Below are positions 1 to 14,448 of a stretch of DNA of 64,000 nt, piece after piece. Under the pieces are notes generated by a model, which was not told where the DNA came from, did not search any database, and saw only the letters and a program-made list of their open reading frames with translations. The stretch lies in assembly GCA_949752745.1 (NCBI GenBank), contig OX457026.1:72543091-72607090 (forward strand), in the 5' to 3' direction. Every line of letters begins with the position of its first letter. Position 1 is the first letter of the stretch. This DNA comes from Protula sp. h YS-2021 (Eukaryota > Annelida > Polychaeta > Sabellida > Serpulidae). Made by a program: the position numbers and the translations under genes.

Positions 1-101
1 CATTACGAAGGAGAAGTTACGATTCTTCCATTGGTACTCCAGTATCTGATCGAGAACAGTGTGGAAAAGCTATTTTTCATATTTACATTATTCCTAAGTT
101 T

Positions 102-104
<3 letters not shown>

Positions 105-194
<90 letters not shown>

Positions 195-203
195 TCTCTC
201 TCT
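105..203. repeat. (TC)n microsatellite
   Basis: About 50 copies of the dinucleotide TC with one interruption. It ends in a pyrimidine-rich stretch and a CAG, so it probably lies within an intron of the plus-strand gene whose downstream exons follow. Confidence 0.95.
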
Positions 204-289
204 TTACCATTTCATTCAGGGCATTTGGAGGCTGAATGGGATTTCAAATTTTTGATTTATTTTTCTCAATCATTTCATGTATATCTTAG

Positions 290-1455
290 GCAGCGCCTGT
301 AGGACCAGCAAAAAAGTTTGTGTTCCAACAACACGTGTGCTGTGAAAAATTGAAAATGAGAGCGAAAATTATGTTTCACAAAATTAGAGATTGTTCCTTA
401 ACGAGAGGTGTTCTCTAATGACGGTTTTACTGCATGATACTTCTGTGGATTCCAAGATGTCAATTGAAGGCTCGTTGCGACGAACTTCTTTTTTTAGGCA
501 AAGAAATTCAACCTGTAGACAACAACCGTGGTTTCTAAGTATGGTATAGTTTAAGCATGCCGAAAAGTGTTTGCATAGCATAAACTTCATGTGTTTTCTT
601 TGATCTCTTTTTCTTTCTCTGGAATCAATCGAACATAGAGCATGCCTGTCTGTGTAAATGTGTTAGCACCAAACCTCGCGACTGATCGTTAGGCATCGAC
701 TTCAGCATCAATATAGCGTTCATTATTTACATCAAAACGATTTCTGGCTTAAAATCTCCAAAAGTTGGATGACCAAGATTTAAAAAAAAAAAAACGTTGT
801 GCGATGCTCCTGTGGTACAGGAAGAAATTCCGTTTTGCTGCAGTGTTGTGTTTCGTTGTTCTCCATTCTTTGTGAATATATGTCATATAGTTAATTCCAT
901 GTTTGTTTTGTGTTGCCAGTGATAAAACAATGATTATGTCCTATCTGGTTGGATCACCGAAGCTAAATGGCGACGGTGGGGGAAAACATGAGCGTAAAAT
1001 TAATAAATAATGTATTTTGTAATTTTAACGAAAACATGTAGTATGTAGCAGAATGCAATTACAACTGGTAAAGCTGGAGCAAGACCTACGATCGTAAAAG
1101 TGCTTTAAAGGTACTTTGTTATATTCCTGATAAAGCTTTTCTTCTGAATTGAATTTATCATCCTTTTCCAGAGAGAAAAATATCAAAGACTTCTTCAGAT
1201 TCCGGTTACACCGAAGTCACAAAAACAACTAGAGAAGACAAAAAGGGAGAAATCAGGGAGTCATCAACATCTCCAAAAAGTAAATCGAGTAACACGGCCA
1301 ATGGCAGGCCACTTCCCGTGAGCAGAGATAGAAGTAAAAGCATAACGTCAACAAGGGAAAAATCTGCAAAAAGAAGGTCGGCCACTAGTACTGAGCCGCC
1401 TCAGCTTAAACAAGTATGGGGCGACTCTAACTCGGGACTGACATCTATAGATTAA
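290..1455 (+). CDS. 3'-terminal exons of an unrecognised plus-strand gene (5' end outside the window)
   Basis: Three exons join in one frame: 290-315 (after TCTTAG, donor GTTTGT), 920-993 (after TTGCCAG, donor GTAAAA) and 1172-1455 (after TTTTCCAG, ending in TAA). The phases agree at both junctions (2 and 1). The last exon encodes about 94 residues rich in Ser, Thr, Lys and Arg, hence probably disordered, ending in the hydrophobic motif GLTSID. I do not recognise the protein. Bases 1-50 may hold an earlier exon but I cannot define its donor. The 3' UTR would run beyond 1456. The exon chain is inferred from splice signals and phase only; homology was not recognised. Confidence 0.5.
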
Positions 1456-4400
1456 TTCCGTGACGAAGTTTGAGTTATTTATTGGATAGTGCACTTTAAT
1501 GAAACGTTCTGTGCAAATGACAGGTATCTTCTTGCCACATAAATTGGTGTAGTCGTTTTTGTTTGTCGTCTGAAGTTTTGTTGTTGTTTCAGTGTGTACA
1601 GTGACATACTGAAGTTTTGAAACCTGAATATTCCCGACAAAATATTGTATTGTGGTTGAATTACTGTAGTGCTCTTGTAAATAATTTTCCTGTTTTGTTT
1701 TTATTTATTATTTCAGTTTAATATTGTTGTCTGTGATAAAGTTTTCGCAATATATTCGTTTTACCTTAAAGACTTAATCTGCATAGATTCTACACATCAG
1801 TACAGGTACATAATATCACCAATTACCCGATTCCATTCACCTGTAAACGAGTAATTTGAAGCTAATTTTTTTAATCACACCGGCAAAACAATTCACAGAC
1901 AGCCCTGCTTTGGTATTAAAAACGAAGCATTTTAACTTAAGTTCAAATATCAACCCTCAGGTATCAGTTTCTTATCTTAGAATCATTCTAAGAAAATTAA
2001 ATATTCCGTATTCATGGAATAAAGGCTGTGTTTTCAGAAATCGAAATTCGTTAACTAGGAAAAATATCTGCGGTCACAAGACGGATAACGATGTGCATTT
2101 TTTCGTTCAGTTACTCCATTATTTGATAAGTTCGCCATTTTCAGAAGGCGCGACAGGGTTAGGGTATAGAATACTTTGTATGACTAAACAAGTCTGCTGT
2201 GTTTATAGACTTCTGTTCAGTATTTCGTAATATCTCTTAATAAAACGTTGATTTATGGAAAGGTCAAAAATCGATATCTGAGTTGAGTTTTGAGTTTGAT
2301 TAAATTTAGTAGTTAACAAGGAAATGCCGTTGATCTAGAAATTGCAAGACGGCAGCAGAAGCTACAATAAGCGTTTCCAATACGGGAAGGCATCTTACGT
2401 AAGTTTGCTTCCTCCTGCCCAAAGCAATGATTTGCTGATTGCTTTGCTGATTTCAAGAAGTGTTCACAAAGTATCAAAAATAACAGATTATTGCTTCAGC
2501 ACAACAAAACGAATACTCGATCATTGAATTGTACTGATCTTTTATTAACTTCATGACTATTGCTAATATCAGTATTATATCCTGATTTCATCCTGCATTC
2601 TTTCAATCCACCTTGTCGTTTACATGTTTTAAGTTCTCAGCTTGTAATCTTTATGTTGTTATTACTTTTCGAAGTTTTGCATATTGTGGAATTGCGTGTA
2701 TCAGGCATGCCACATACCACCACACATGTGTCAGTTCTATATATTTTAGTTAATGTTGATTAGGAAGTCAGTGATACGTCCACTCATAGCAGAGGCTGAG
2801 CAATCGTACTCCATGCATACACATGGTGGGGCCCTCATAATGGTCAATCGATCGTTGTGGAAACGGAAAATCCGAGAATATGGTACAGTATAGAGCGGAA
2901 AGTATTACACTCATTAACTAACATATTGATGTAGTATGCGTGGCAGCCATATACTGGTCACCTGCCGTATACTGATCACCCGGCGTATACTGGTCACCTG
3001 CCCTATACTGGTCACCAGCCCTATACTGGTCACCCGCCGTATACTGGTCACCCGCCGTATACTGCTCACCCATCATATACTGGTCACTCGCAGCATATTG
3101 GTTAACCAGCCGTGCACTGGTCATCTGACAGCGGTATACTGATTAACGATAACAGCATATTTGAGAACTGCCATCTGCTTTGTACAGCAACCATTAACTT
3201 GATATTCGGAACTCCAAAGGTATTATTTATGCATAATGCTGGCGCTCGGCTTGACTGCTAATATATAGCTGTTTCAATACTTTTTATGCGTAATATTTAT
3301 TTGAAGGCAATATCCGTTGTTAATATCTAATATTCAATGATAAAACCCAACGAACGGGTAAGACTAGTCCGAATAACCCTCCCGCAGCCTGTAGCACTGG
3401 TAGTGCGAGTCTGCAAACGTGGTGTCATTTTTGTTTTGTGATAACTGTACATGAATAATCTATTTTTGCACATCTGTGCGTCTCTTAGTTACGTTATTAT
3501 GGTGATGAGAAGTGCACACGATCGTGGTGCATAGCGTGACGTTTTTGATACTGAAAAAAACGGGGCAATACGACTGTGCGTTTTACTTGTCATGTGCACA
3601 GGAAAAATACTACAGTGTCCTTTGTACGCGCAATGACAATCACGAAACAGGGCGTATTTCGTGTAGCGTAAAACACAACCAGTGGAAGATTTCGCTCTCG
3701 CACAAGTCGAAGTTACAGGCGATCTACCCAGGCGATTTACGCGGCATTTCGAATAATCGCAGAAAATCGGTTGTCAACGCAGGCCTTTCACGCCTCTATA
3801 TAAATTAACACCACTACATTTTGGGATCCTATACATTTGCTTAATGCATCAAGCACATCATTGCATGTGACGGCTCGGTGTATGTCATTCCCATAATCTG
3901 GCTTCGTTAGACTTCATGGTTGATAATTCACATACTCGAATGTAAAGATTCCAATGTTGCAATGCATTTTAGTTTAAAAAAATTTATACGGTATTAATGT
4001 ACTGGGTATCTTCAGCAGATTTTTTTTAATCATGAAACATGTCATTTTTAAGTATCTAAAAGCGATGCGTTTGTTTTTTTTTCCGAGTGGAAGACACAGA
4101 TCATTGGAATCTCCAGTAAAACAGCAACAGGCTGTGACTGCACGGGTTTATCTTTGTATCAGAAAAGTATACCATCTGTTCATGTGTTAAAAAAAGCAAT
4201 AAAATATTAAAATGTACAAGAGTGGTACGTTTCTAATTTCACCGTATCGCATACACAGAACTGTTGAAAAGAAACGGGGAATTCTCCGACTGAAACACTA
4301 GACTCGTAAATCAACCAAACTTTTCAGATTATGTGTTTAACAGCACAACTGTTTACCGTAACTCAGCAGACAAACTGGCAATTGATATCTAGAACACTAG

Positions 4401-6541
4401 AAATTATAGGAATCCCGTAAGGATAAACCTCTGTTTTTTTTTGTTTTTTTTTTTTGTTTTGTTTTTTTTTTTGACAGGTGATCTAAAAGCTCGCCGGTAC
4501 TTCACGTAGCTTAGAAACATCGTGAAACCATCGACTGTTTTACAGAGGAAAAAAAATGGCCGAGAACTCGAGTTTATAATAAACCGTATCTTTTCCACAG
4601 CTGACTTGGTCAACTGCAGACAAAAGCTCACAGAAACAAACTGCATGTATTAAAAAGACAACTTTATCGATATATCACAAGGCTTATATGCTCACTACAT
4701 TAAGAATAAACTCGCTTATTTTGCCCGCTTAGACACCACTTTATGTTGTGCTTGAACAAACATGTAGCAATACTGTACTACCTTGCGCAAAAAAGATGAG
4801 AAGATTGTAAATTTTTCCCCAGAAATCTCGCGTACATTCACGGGAACTAAAGAAGGAAACGGTTAATCCCAAATTATAATAAAACAGTTGAATTTTCCCC
4901 CAACCCTTTCAATGTGTTATCCATTCAAGAAAAAAAAAGAAATGCAGTTCAACGTCATTACAACAACATCAGTTGTAACGACACAGAGCCTAAAATGGGG
5001 CTTCCTGCTGGTATTTCATTTTCCCTGTATCTGCCGTTATGGCACATGCGTTAAAACGTCATAATTTCTCTGCCCTGGAAATGATGTAAACAGAGGTAAT
5101 ACTGTACACAAAAGGCGGTACATCTATTAGGAACGAACGTGTAACTGAAACCAATGCACAGAAAAAAAATCAAAGAAAACAAAATAAAAAGTTGAAACAG
5201 AAACAAACCAGTAAAATAAAAACAATATATAATGAAAAGTGTCGTTTTACTCTACTTCAATCTGTTTTTATGTAAATAGGAATTTAAGCGCCACCACAAA
5301 AATATCTGAAGGGATTTTACGATTGACCGGTAAGTACACAACTGAACTCAGTCCCTTTTACATGAAAGTTGAATCATGAACGCACCGAAGAGATATGAAG
5401 AACGTAACGTTCCAGAATCTTCATTCCGAGCTTTCCATTAATAATAATTCTGAAAATTCAGCCAACCATGGGCTACGAAAGTTCTCAGCGCAGCCCACCG
5501 AGTTGTACAATTTCTGGAGCATTTCGTGTAGTTATGGACTACTTCTATCCCGGTTTTAGTTTAATTTCATCCCCTCCCTTTCCTTCCATTTCAAGCCTGA
5601 AGCTATTTAATCGAAAAGCAGCCATCTGATTGGCAACAGCATATCACGAAGAGGTGGGGGGGGGGGGGGGGAGGGGGAGGGGCAAACAGGTGGTAAGGAA
5701 AAGGGGCACGTGGTGTCAATTTAGAATTAATTTTAAAACGCTTTGTTGTGATGTACAACGGAAACAGGCTTACGGTTCTAAAATATCCTTTTTCAAAATA
5801 TCCTTTTCTTTTTGCATACTGACAAACTCAGGAACGACAGACAAAACATGACTGAACTCCGTACACAAATCAAAACAGATATAGTTTTAAAAAATTATAC
5901 ATCAGCTAAACAAATTTCATGAAGAATTTTGAATTTTTTGTAATCATTTTTAGGAGGAAACTAACGTTACAAATCAAAGTAAAATTAACATGTGTTTCAT
6001 TTTTCAGGAGCAACAATTCCTCATTTAAACCGTGTTGACAAGTCGGAAAGGCATCTAAGCGAATTTCGCCTCACTGCTTAATATTGGCCGAGGTTTGAAT
6101 CGCGGGTGAAAATGGAAAGTCCTATGAAGCTACAACTTTATGTTATTGGCCTCCGGGGTTCTCTTTGTCTGAAAATTAGAAAGAAAGTACCAGGTTACCC
6201 AAATGTAAACGATGATCGAAAAGAAAAACAGACAGAGCCTTGGAACAAATTCAATGCATTAACCTCGCAAAATCCAACCCTTAAATCATAAATATGAGTT
6301 GACAGAATTAAAACACCTTAGGCAAACTTTAATACCCATGCAAAGATAAAGGCAATTGCGCTACGACAGTACGTCATTTGGTAAACAATTTTACCTTTCA
6401 AATAAGAGGAAAAAGAACACTCTAAAATATATAATAACGGTGTTGGAAGCACGAAACATTAAAAGTACTTTGATCTACAGCAAAAATACAGTCCAGCTTT
6501 AAGTGGTTACACGCCATTTGCCAGTACGATCGGTTCGGGAT
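1456..6541. other. Intergenic stretch between the first gene and SGTA
   Basis: No credible coding region is seen. It holds the 3' flank of the first gene, a 15-bp minisatellite near 2.95-3.12 kb, homopolymer tracts (T-rich near 4.44 kb, G-run near 5.66 kb) and AT-rich unique sequence. Short open frames here lack splice context and recognisable composition. Confidence 0.6.
2946..3121. repeat. 15-bp minisatellite
   Basis: About twelve tandem copies of a 15-bp unit built around TACTGGTCACC with scattered substitutions. Since 15 is a multiple of three, both strands stay open and give spurious repetitive frames. Confidence 0.9.
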
Positions 6542-9500
6542 TTATCCGAATGGCCTGTTATTTGTTGGGGATTTAAAGAGATCTTTGCTGGACTCACCGT
6601 TGCTGTCGGGATTCTGTTCAGGATTTCCCTCCTGGGGTCTTCCTGCTTGGCCCATGCTCTGTCGTAACTGGTCCACTAGTTCCGGATTTTGTTCACTCAT
6701 CTGTTGTGCAAATTGTTGTCCCCTGAAATGTACACAGCATATTCTTTGATAACGCCCGGAGACACAAGGAAAGCAACAAATTGTCCGACTTTTCTACCCC
6801 CTTCCTTATGTACGAAAATATTTATCACACCACCCATTAACCATAATATAGCGCACACAAAGTCTCACCCCCCCCCCCCCCCTCCGTTCGTTGCGTACGT
6901 ACTTGAAGATTCGCCCCTTGATACTCAAGCGGTGTGAAAGACAGCAATCCCTTTAAACCTTATCAGAACAATGTTTGAAAATGTGAAAGTATTTCACTAC
7001 ACTGTAAACTTTCAAAGAGCACTTGATAAAAAAAAACGATGCTATTTAATTCCGTTATCCTTTACAACATAGAACGAATGGAAGTGAATCAACCTGAACA
7101 TATGATTACACGCGATTAAGAACACTCACACATGTAATAAATTGCCTATATCTGGCGCACTTCCTTCCTCTCCTTGCATACCACTCATAAGATTAGACAT
7201 CCTGAAATTGGCGCCACCAAATATAGCTATAAGCAATCTTGTAAACATTATGGCTTCACAGAGTAACATCTATTCCAATGCATTACCTTCTACCGTGTCA
7301 ATGACAATTTCCTTGCAATGCGCCATTTCATTTGTAATTTTTTTTTCGATTTATTGTTAGTAGATTTATTAATTTTGATATTATCTGTTTACTTATTTAT
7401 TTGCACATTTACAAAATTCCACATTTAACAGGTGTAGTTATTTCTTAAATGTTGAGAAGTGCCACCGAAGACAATGTATTCATTCAAAGTCACAATCTCA
7501 ATTTCTTCGAAACATAGTTACAGATCATTGTCACAAAAAAAAATAAAAATATTCACTAAAATATTACTCTGAACTGTGCTAAATTTTGACACGTCATTTC
7601 ATTGAAAAAAAAAAAAACAACAAATGAATAAGAAAAATGGATTCTAGTAAAAACTTACATTTGTTGCATTTGTGGATTCTGCATCATTTGCGTAGCCTGC
7701 AAGAAAAAGGATCCTTAATCCTTGACGTTTTAGTTCCAACATTTTCACATCCAAATTTTCAAATTGCCTTTACATCAGTATCATAATCCAACAGATTCTA
7801 GCTTATTGATAAATTGATTTCAACATTCAGAGAAGCTAACACACAATGGCGAATTCTTTTGGAAAACATGCTTATTCAAACAGGTAGGCATTGATTTTGT
7901 TATTAGAAATATCGATTTGCACCTGACATGATTGAAAGTAAACCATTGTATCTACAGAGGGAGAGAGGAAGAGGGACTGACCGGTATAATTAATGTATCA
8001 CAAGTTGTTCACAATTATAGCTTCAGTATGCCAAAACGAGATGCCTGGAATATAACTTTCTTTGAGGAACATGTAACATTTAGAAAGCACCCCTAACAGC
8101 GGAACCCGTCCACAGTCACGTACGTCCATATCGTTCAAAGTATTGCACTTCGGAGCATTTATAAGCAAAGAAAAAAACATTTCCACTGTCATTTCATAGA
8201 AATCAGTCAATTTTTTCTTCTAGACGAGTCGCTGAAGCGTCTGTGAGAAAAACACCCTCATGCTAAAATAATGTGATGGGCACACCACCGGGGCTTTTAA
8301 AATAAGTCAAGATGGCAAAACTTAAAAAAAAGGTCAGTTGGGTTTAAGAAATGGGAATGAAACCACTTACCATATTCAGGAGAGCCGGATTATTTAGCAT
8401 TTGCGCAAAATTCATTCCTCCTAAGCCGGCACCGGCACCAAACCCTGGCATTGACGGTAAGTCGCCCGGCAGCCCACTCTACAAATAAATCGCCTCAACA
8501 GTCACGATCGGAATGCTTGACCTTTGCGCATTTTAGCCACAGTTGCTTCTTTTATTCTAGTATTGTGCGTACGATATGGTATCTTCAGACCAAACGGACC
8601 GTGCTGCGATCATATCCTGTATGAGTCAAGATCAGTCTTTCTGCAAGAGGAGCACTTCTCACAAAAATCATAACGCGCGCTGTTTTTTTTTTTTTTGTGG
8701 ATTTTTTTTAACATTATTATTCTTTTCTATTTCTTTTCTGGTGTTGGGTGGGGAGGGGGGGGGGGGGGAGGTCGATAAAAAGGATGCTTTCATCATTCTT
8801 CCGACCCAAGTCTCGCTAGCGAGACTTCTCTAAGTATCACATACCCCTTGTTCAGCCAATTTTTGTTCGGCTACTTCTAAATTCTTTTTATAGCTCTCAT
8901 TGCTGGGATCCAGTTCTAAGGCACGCTCAAAACTCTGCTTGGCATCGCCATATTGACTAAGGGCGGAGTGCGCCAGCCTACATAAGCCACAAAACACGCA
9001 CTTAGTCATCGGCGCATATGCTGTTGTTTTCTCTCTGTCTTAAACTTAATCAATAGTTTAAAAGTATAATGGATATGGAAATCGATACCTATTAAATTTA
9101 ATGAGATGACATTCCATGTTCAGAAAGCTCGGAAAATAGTTTTGTAAATGAAAGAACTGGTTTCTTGAAAACTACAATAATCATCTTAAAATGTCACAGG
9201 CTTATGAAATTAGCTTTGTTTACAAAGAGATAAATTGTATGTGCACTTCACCCCTTTCTTCCGTAAGCTTTGCTGTATTTTGGATCTATCGTTAGAGCCT
9301 CCAGGCAGTCTTCTAACGCCCTCTCGTGATTGTTCATTTTACTGTAAGCCGCCGCTCTTAAACAATATGTTCACACAGTTCAGCCATACTGCATTTAAAA
9401 CACCTGTTGCACTAACAGTTTTTACTGAAATAAGGTGGGCGCAACTTCACTAAAGCGATCACACACCTTCATAATGAAGATAATCTGAGTGCTAACTGGG

Positions 9501-11789
9501 GTTCTTACAAGTTTATTTCACTATACTTTTATGTAAAAGTACAATTTTTACACCTAGCGTTCCTTTTACTACCTTTTTCCACAAAACCCAAATAGTAAAT
9601 GTCAAGAATCAAAGATCACTCGAAAGTGGTTCTAACTCCGGGTGTGGTGTTATTTCTGAGGTTCCAGTTTACAAAGCTCCCAATGGAAAAGCTCAGACCA
9701 TGTCCACGGACGTTTTTTTTTCTTTCTTTGGTTATACAGTTCGGTTCTATAGATTACTACAACAGCGTACGGTGTCACCTCTCGATTACCTGTTGCAGTA
9801 ATATACAGCATTTGTGTGATCTATTTCTATAGCTTTTGTGTACTGTTCAATCGCCCCGGAAAAATTCTCATATTTCATCAAATCGTTACCTACAACAGCA
9901 ACAGTAAGAGATGGCATAACGCGTTGGAAGCATCGTTTCGTTTTACCTCACTTTCTCCCATATCTCGACCTGATGTGCTTCCGAATGTTCTTCCCACATA
10001 AAGTGTGCAAAACATTTGAGGCACTTCAAACAACGCAACATATACAGGGATCTTTAAGATATGAATACACCATAATGATTTTTATCTTAAAAAAAATTCA
10101 TGGTCAAGAAAACAATGTTGAAATGCATTGAAGTATTATGAGCCAGTTCAAGTCCTTATACACTGCTGTCGTGAATATATGTTACAGTTGCTCTAGGATG
10201 TCACTGCAAATTTCAATGATTGTGAAGTTACTGGTTGATTCAGTGACACTGAAAAGCCACTAAAAACTTTAGCGACTTTTAAAGTCACTGATTTTAAACT
10301 TTCAAACATTTGACAGATTCACTGAAATGAGCTTGACTTTATCGTTCAGTTGATCATTGTTTACTGTGTGTAAAACGATTGTGTGTAAACAATTCAAACT
10401 CAGTAAATTACTCTGGGGTGAGATCTGAGAACTGCAACTCGCGACTGCAATTGTATCAAGCTGCTCTAGGAAGTGTCGTTATTACTTTTAAATCAAAGAA
10501 ACGTAATTCTCCTCAAACTCATTTCAATGAATCTGTCAAATTTTGGAGGCTTAAAATCAGTGACTTTATAAATAAATGCGCCCCTGGAACTACTTTCCGC
10601 TCACCGTCCGCCTTGTGTTTGTCGGCTTTTGCCTTTTCTTCCGCACTTACTTCTTTAGGTTTATTTTCTTGTAACTGAAACACGGCAAATGACATCTTAT
10701 TTATATTTTAAATATTGTCTTAATTGTTCACTATTAGTTTCAGTAATATATTTAAAATCAGAATTTTTCATAGAACAATTGTAGATGTTGCTTTGAGACG
10801 TAACACAAAATGTGAACGAAGCTTTTGTGTGGAATCTCTGCCTTCAGTTCCACGCCAGCAACTCTCGTGTTTACAAACAGAAAAACACCGTTTTAAAAGC
10901 AGTAAAAGCAAGATAATAACTCCAGCAACAACCTTTGACCTATCCTTGGCACATTAATCCCTAAGAAATGGAATTGACTAATAAATGACGATGGACAAAA
11001 TAAGCGAATGAATATTACTACAGTAGTGGACACTCAACAGTCAACAAACCCACCCTGCACTTAATATGTATGCAATACCTGCAGCGAATGTCGTGCTTAC
11101 CTTTATTTCCAGACCAGTTTTGAATATTTCTGGCAGAGTGGCTGGCATAGGATATTTAGCTTTAACCATAGGATCACTTGAAAATATACCATAGACATTT
11201 TCCAAACACTGAACGCCAACTGTAAAGAAACATAGATTAATGAAAACAAATGACTTGCATAAACGGAATTCTTTTAAATTGTATCTATTCTCAGTGACTG
11301 AAGAGAAATCGTACATCCATGACACATTACAACAAGCGATGAAACAAAGACAACAGTAGAATGTACTATCATTTAAAGCGTTAAAGACTAAGAATAGTTA
11401 CGAGCTAAATCGTCACGCAGTCTTTTGTCCTGTTGTGTGTACGTTGACTCACAAGATAAACTTAGTGTCCACTGGTGCGCTTTTGTTCTTAGGTACAGTA
11501 GAGCTAATTTGGGGAAAATGTATTTGCTGTATGAACAATTTACATGCTTTTTACCAACATTTACAAATCTACATTTAAGGTTACGTTCGCCGTCTTAAGG
11601 CTATAGTCTTAAACCGAACAGCTTAATTTAACTTAAGCTGGTATCAGTCTTGATCCAAACCTGTATCACACTTGTATAAAACTGACCTTCTAAAGACTCT
11701 TTGGCATCTGGTGTCATATCACTTCTCAAGAGTTCTTGTTCAAGAAACCGCATCATAGCAAAGACGAGATGGTTATTATCGTCACCCAT
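6542..11789 (-). CDS. SGTA: Small glutamine-rich TPR co-chaperone (SGTA), complete, ten coding exons
   Basis: SGTA proteins bind hydrophobic tail-anchored clients in the cytosol and link Hsp70/Hsp90 to the BAG6/GET pathway. Coding exons in transcript order: 11789-11687, 11219-11101, 10674-10605, 9889-9790, 9356-9252, 8977-8845, 8478-8371, 7696-7659, 7201-7130, 6722-6542. All junctions have GT/AG and matching phases; the sum is 1029 nt, 342 residues, near the family's usual 310-350. The N-terminal dimerisation helices (exons 1-2) include FLEQELL and [14 protein letters not shown]. Three TPR repeats span exons 4-6 ([48 protein letters not shown]). A Gly/Met/Asn/Gln-rich tail follows ([21 protein letters not shown]). 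I chose the ATG at 11789 (MGDDNN) since it aligns with the family N-terminus; an in-frame ATG lies at 11828. The final exon is read through to TAA at 6542; a further spliced tail exon is possible. Confidence 0.93.
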
Positions 11790-12570
11790 CCTGTGCTGAT
11801 CTATGACAACAAAAGTTGCACGCTTCAAACATTTGAAAATTTTGACCCTTTTTTAAGAAGGTTCCATTTGCTTAATTGTTCAATTTTAAAAGTACTACAA
11901 CGTTGTACATTTCAATACACGAGCAATCAGTGACTGCAAGACTCCCTCGGTCAAATTTCGGACCCGTGAAATAGCACTGATGCTAATACGAGTATCTGAC
12001 GTTAATTTTAGGTATTAAATCGACCTTCAAAGCATAACGAAGTGAGATTAATGCTGCTGAAAAATTCAATAAAATTCAGAAATACTCTTCACGATAAAAT
12101 AGAAATAACATGAAAAGCAAAAAAAATACAATAAAAAAATTTTAAAAAAAATAACACGAAAAGCAAAAACGCCCAAGCGAGACATTTAGCCGTGTCCAGT
12201 GTATGTTTTTCTCAATAAATTGCAGTCAACCTACAGCCCCGAATCTTGACCTTAACTCCTATGTAACATCTTTAATATTGAAGCCAGACTCGGTCTAGCA
12301 GAAAGGACCTGCTTCTTGAAGCTACCTTGCAAAGCACAGAGCCATTCGCACTGACATGAATGGTTTCAAATTCGTACCACCACTGTTATCTTTGTAACAC
12401 TCCCTCTCCCCATCACACCCACAAAAAAAAAAACTCTTCGCACTGTAGGAAATTTAATGCAGTGATCACAAACACACAAAACGAACCCCTACAAAAGCAA
12501 CTAAAGCATGCCAAATTTGATACGATATTACATGCACTAGTTTGCTGATGTGCTAATGTTGGAATGGGTA

Positions 12571-13367
12571 TCCAGACAGAAGGGCCTTGGACAAAAGGGC
12601 CTTGGACATAAGGGCCTTTCCCAAAACGGCCTTTCCCAAAAAGGCCTTTCCCAAAACGGCCCTAAATGAAAAGTTGGACAAAAGGGCCTTGAGAATTTTT
12701 TCTAGGATCTTGAGTTTTAATTATTTAATAAAATATGCAATAAAATAAAAAATAAAAAACAGGCTTCATTGTGTTTTTAAAGATAACTGCCTTGATGTTT
12801 TGTTTCAATTACTCCCCATCACTGAAATTTCCGAAGCACAGTGCCACAGGTTAATCCCTGTTTGTACCAATCAGTGCCTTGATGTTTTACTCATTGTATA
12901 GACTGTTTTAATTACTTCGCATCACTGTGCCAGATTTCGGAGTCATTTTGCCACAAAAGATAATCTCTGTCCTTTGTTTTGTTTCTCTGCACTGTGCTGT
13001 TTAAACACACGCGCTAAGCCAGATGATGTTGGCGTGTCAGTGTCTTGCCGATATATGAGTTCTGAATTTGAAGTCTTTATTTGAACTGTGACCAACAGCA
13101 ATGGACACAAGACAAAGTAATAAATGACAGCCAAAAATTTATCTGAATCAGGCAAAAAATCAATAAACTTTGTTTTTGGAGTTGTTATTTTATCACACAA
13201 AAAATAAAAATAATTTTGAGAACCATATCCAAAAAAAATTCTCAAGGCCCTTTTGTCTAACTTTTCATTTCGGGCCATTTTGGGAAAGGCCCTTTTGGAA
13301 AAGGCCGTTTTGGGAAAGGCCCTTATGTCCAAGGCCCTTTTGTCCAGGGCCCTTCTGTCCCGGATTC
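12571..13367. mobile_element. Foldback/MITE element with long composite inverted repeats
   Basis: The two ends are inverted copies of about 120 bp made of short units (GGACAAAAGGGCC, CCCAAAACGGCC and variants). The element is flanked by 13-bp direct repeats, 12558-12570 and 13368-13380 (GTTGGAATGRGTA), one mismatch apart, which look like a target duplication. The interior has two related copies of a CTTGATGTTTT...ATCACTG segment. No transposase is encoded, so it is non-autonomous. Confidence 0.85.
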
Positions 13368-13696
13368 GTTGGAATGAGTATGCTTTGGTATGCAAAAGTA
13401 TGCTTTTCTTTGCATTTTGTACGACTTGATGATTGTCTTGGTTTATGCGTCTTTCTCGAAACGTGCTTTTGTATGCTTTCGTACGTTTTATAGGCTTTTG
13501 AACGAACTAGAGTAAAACATTCAAAATTTGTCAGACACTGGCAATGTACGTGAAACGTACAATAGCATAAAGCAAGCCAATGGGCCATCAATTAACAAAA
13601 CAGCACTCCGGAAGTGTTTAAGTCGAAAGAACAAACAACTGGATAGACGGTGCGAGGACTTTCGCGAATGTGTAGCGCAGACAGCAACCTACCACA

Positions 13697-14448
13697 CAGA
13701 GCTGGAAAAAATTAGATTTAAAAAAAAATCATGATTTTTTTTAATTTAAATATGATTTTTAAAATTTTGTTATTTAAATCAATCCTACAACCCCCCAAAA
13801 AAAACACAAAATATAAAAAAAACACATTTTTAACAGTTTATTTAAGACTCATTACACTCTCTTGTAAGACATTTCTAAACACATTTACAGTTCACAAAAT
13901 AGGTGTTATTGAGTGATCGGTAGCAAAACGCCAGTTTTCCAGGATTTCCGCGCCGAGGCTTTCCACTCAGCCTTTTCCGCTCGACGCGTAACACTAATCC
14001 TTTGTTTTCAAGCACACGCGGTTGAGACGAAAGACCGAAGAACGTTTCAGATATCGATGCTACCGGCAGTTTCTGAAGATTAGTTGCGCGATTACATACG
14101 AACTCCAGGGTACTTGCACAAACGGTTTTAATAGTACAAAGCGCAAGGCCTTCGTTTCAAACACTACCGCCACTGGCCTGCTTGAAGCGTGCTGTCTGTC
14201 GCTAACCCCCCACCCCACCCCCTCGGAGGTTCATGTGCACTAATAAGCGTACGGTATGAGACCCCTTGTTTGAACAAAAGGCGTCTTCAAGTGCCTTCAC
14301 TGCACACAACCTGCACACATGACACACCTTTAAAAAAAAAAGAAAATACAATGTGTAGAAAAAATCTAAAATCGTGATTTTTTATGCTGATTTAAATCGC
14401 GATTTAAATCATGATTTAAATCAACTGATTTAAATCATACCAGCCCTG
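13697..14448. mobile_element. hAT-like non-autonomous element (752 bp)
   Basis: Ends CAGAGCTGG and CCAGCCCTG are inverted repeats of the hAT type, followed inward by stacks of the ATTTAAATCA motif. It is flanked by 8-bp direct repeats, 13689-13696 CTACCACA and 14449-14456 CTACCAGA (one mismatch), the size typical of hAT insertions. No transposase frame is present. Confidence 0.88.

Noticed and set aside
2918..3142. Two opposed ORFs of repeated pentapeptides (TAGDQ / RRILVT)
   Set aside because: Artefacts of the 15-bp minisatellite.
3512..3808. 98-aa plus-strand ORF
   Set aside because: No splice or initiation context, no recognisable motif, biased toward intergenic composition.
12943..13591. 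ORFs of 107-150 aa with repeated PFWERPF or KRAFPKTAF
   Set aside because: They read through the inverted-repeat units of the foldback element and its flank.
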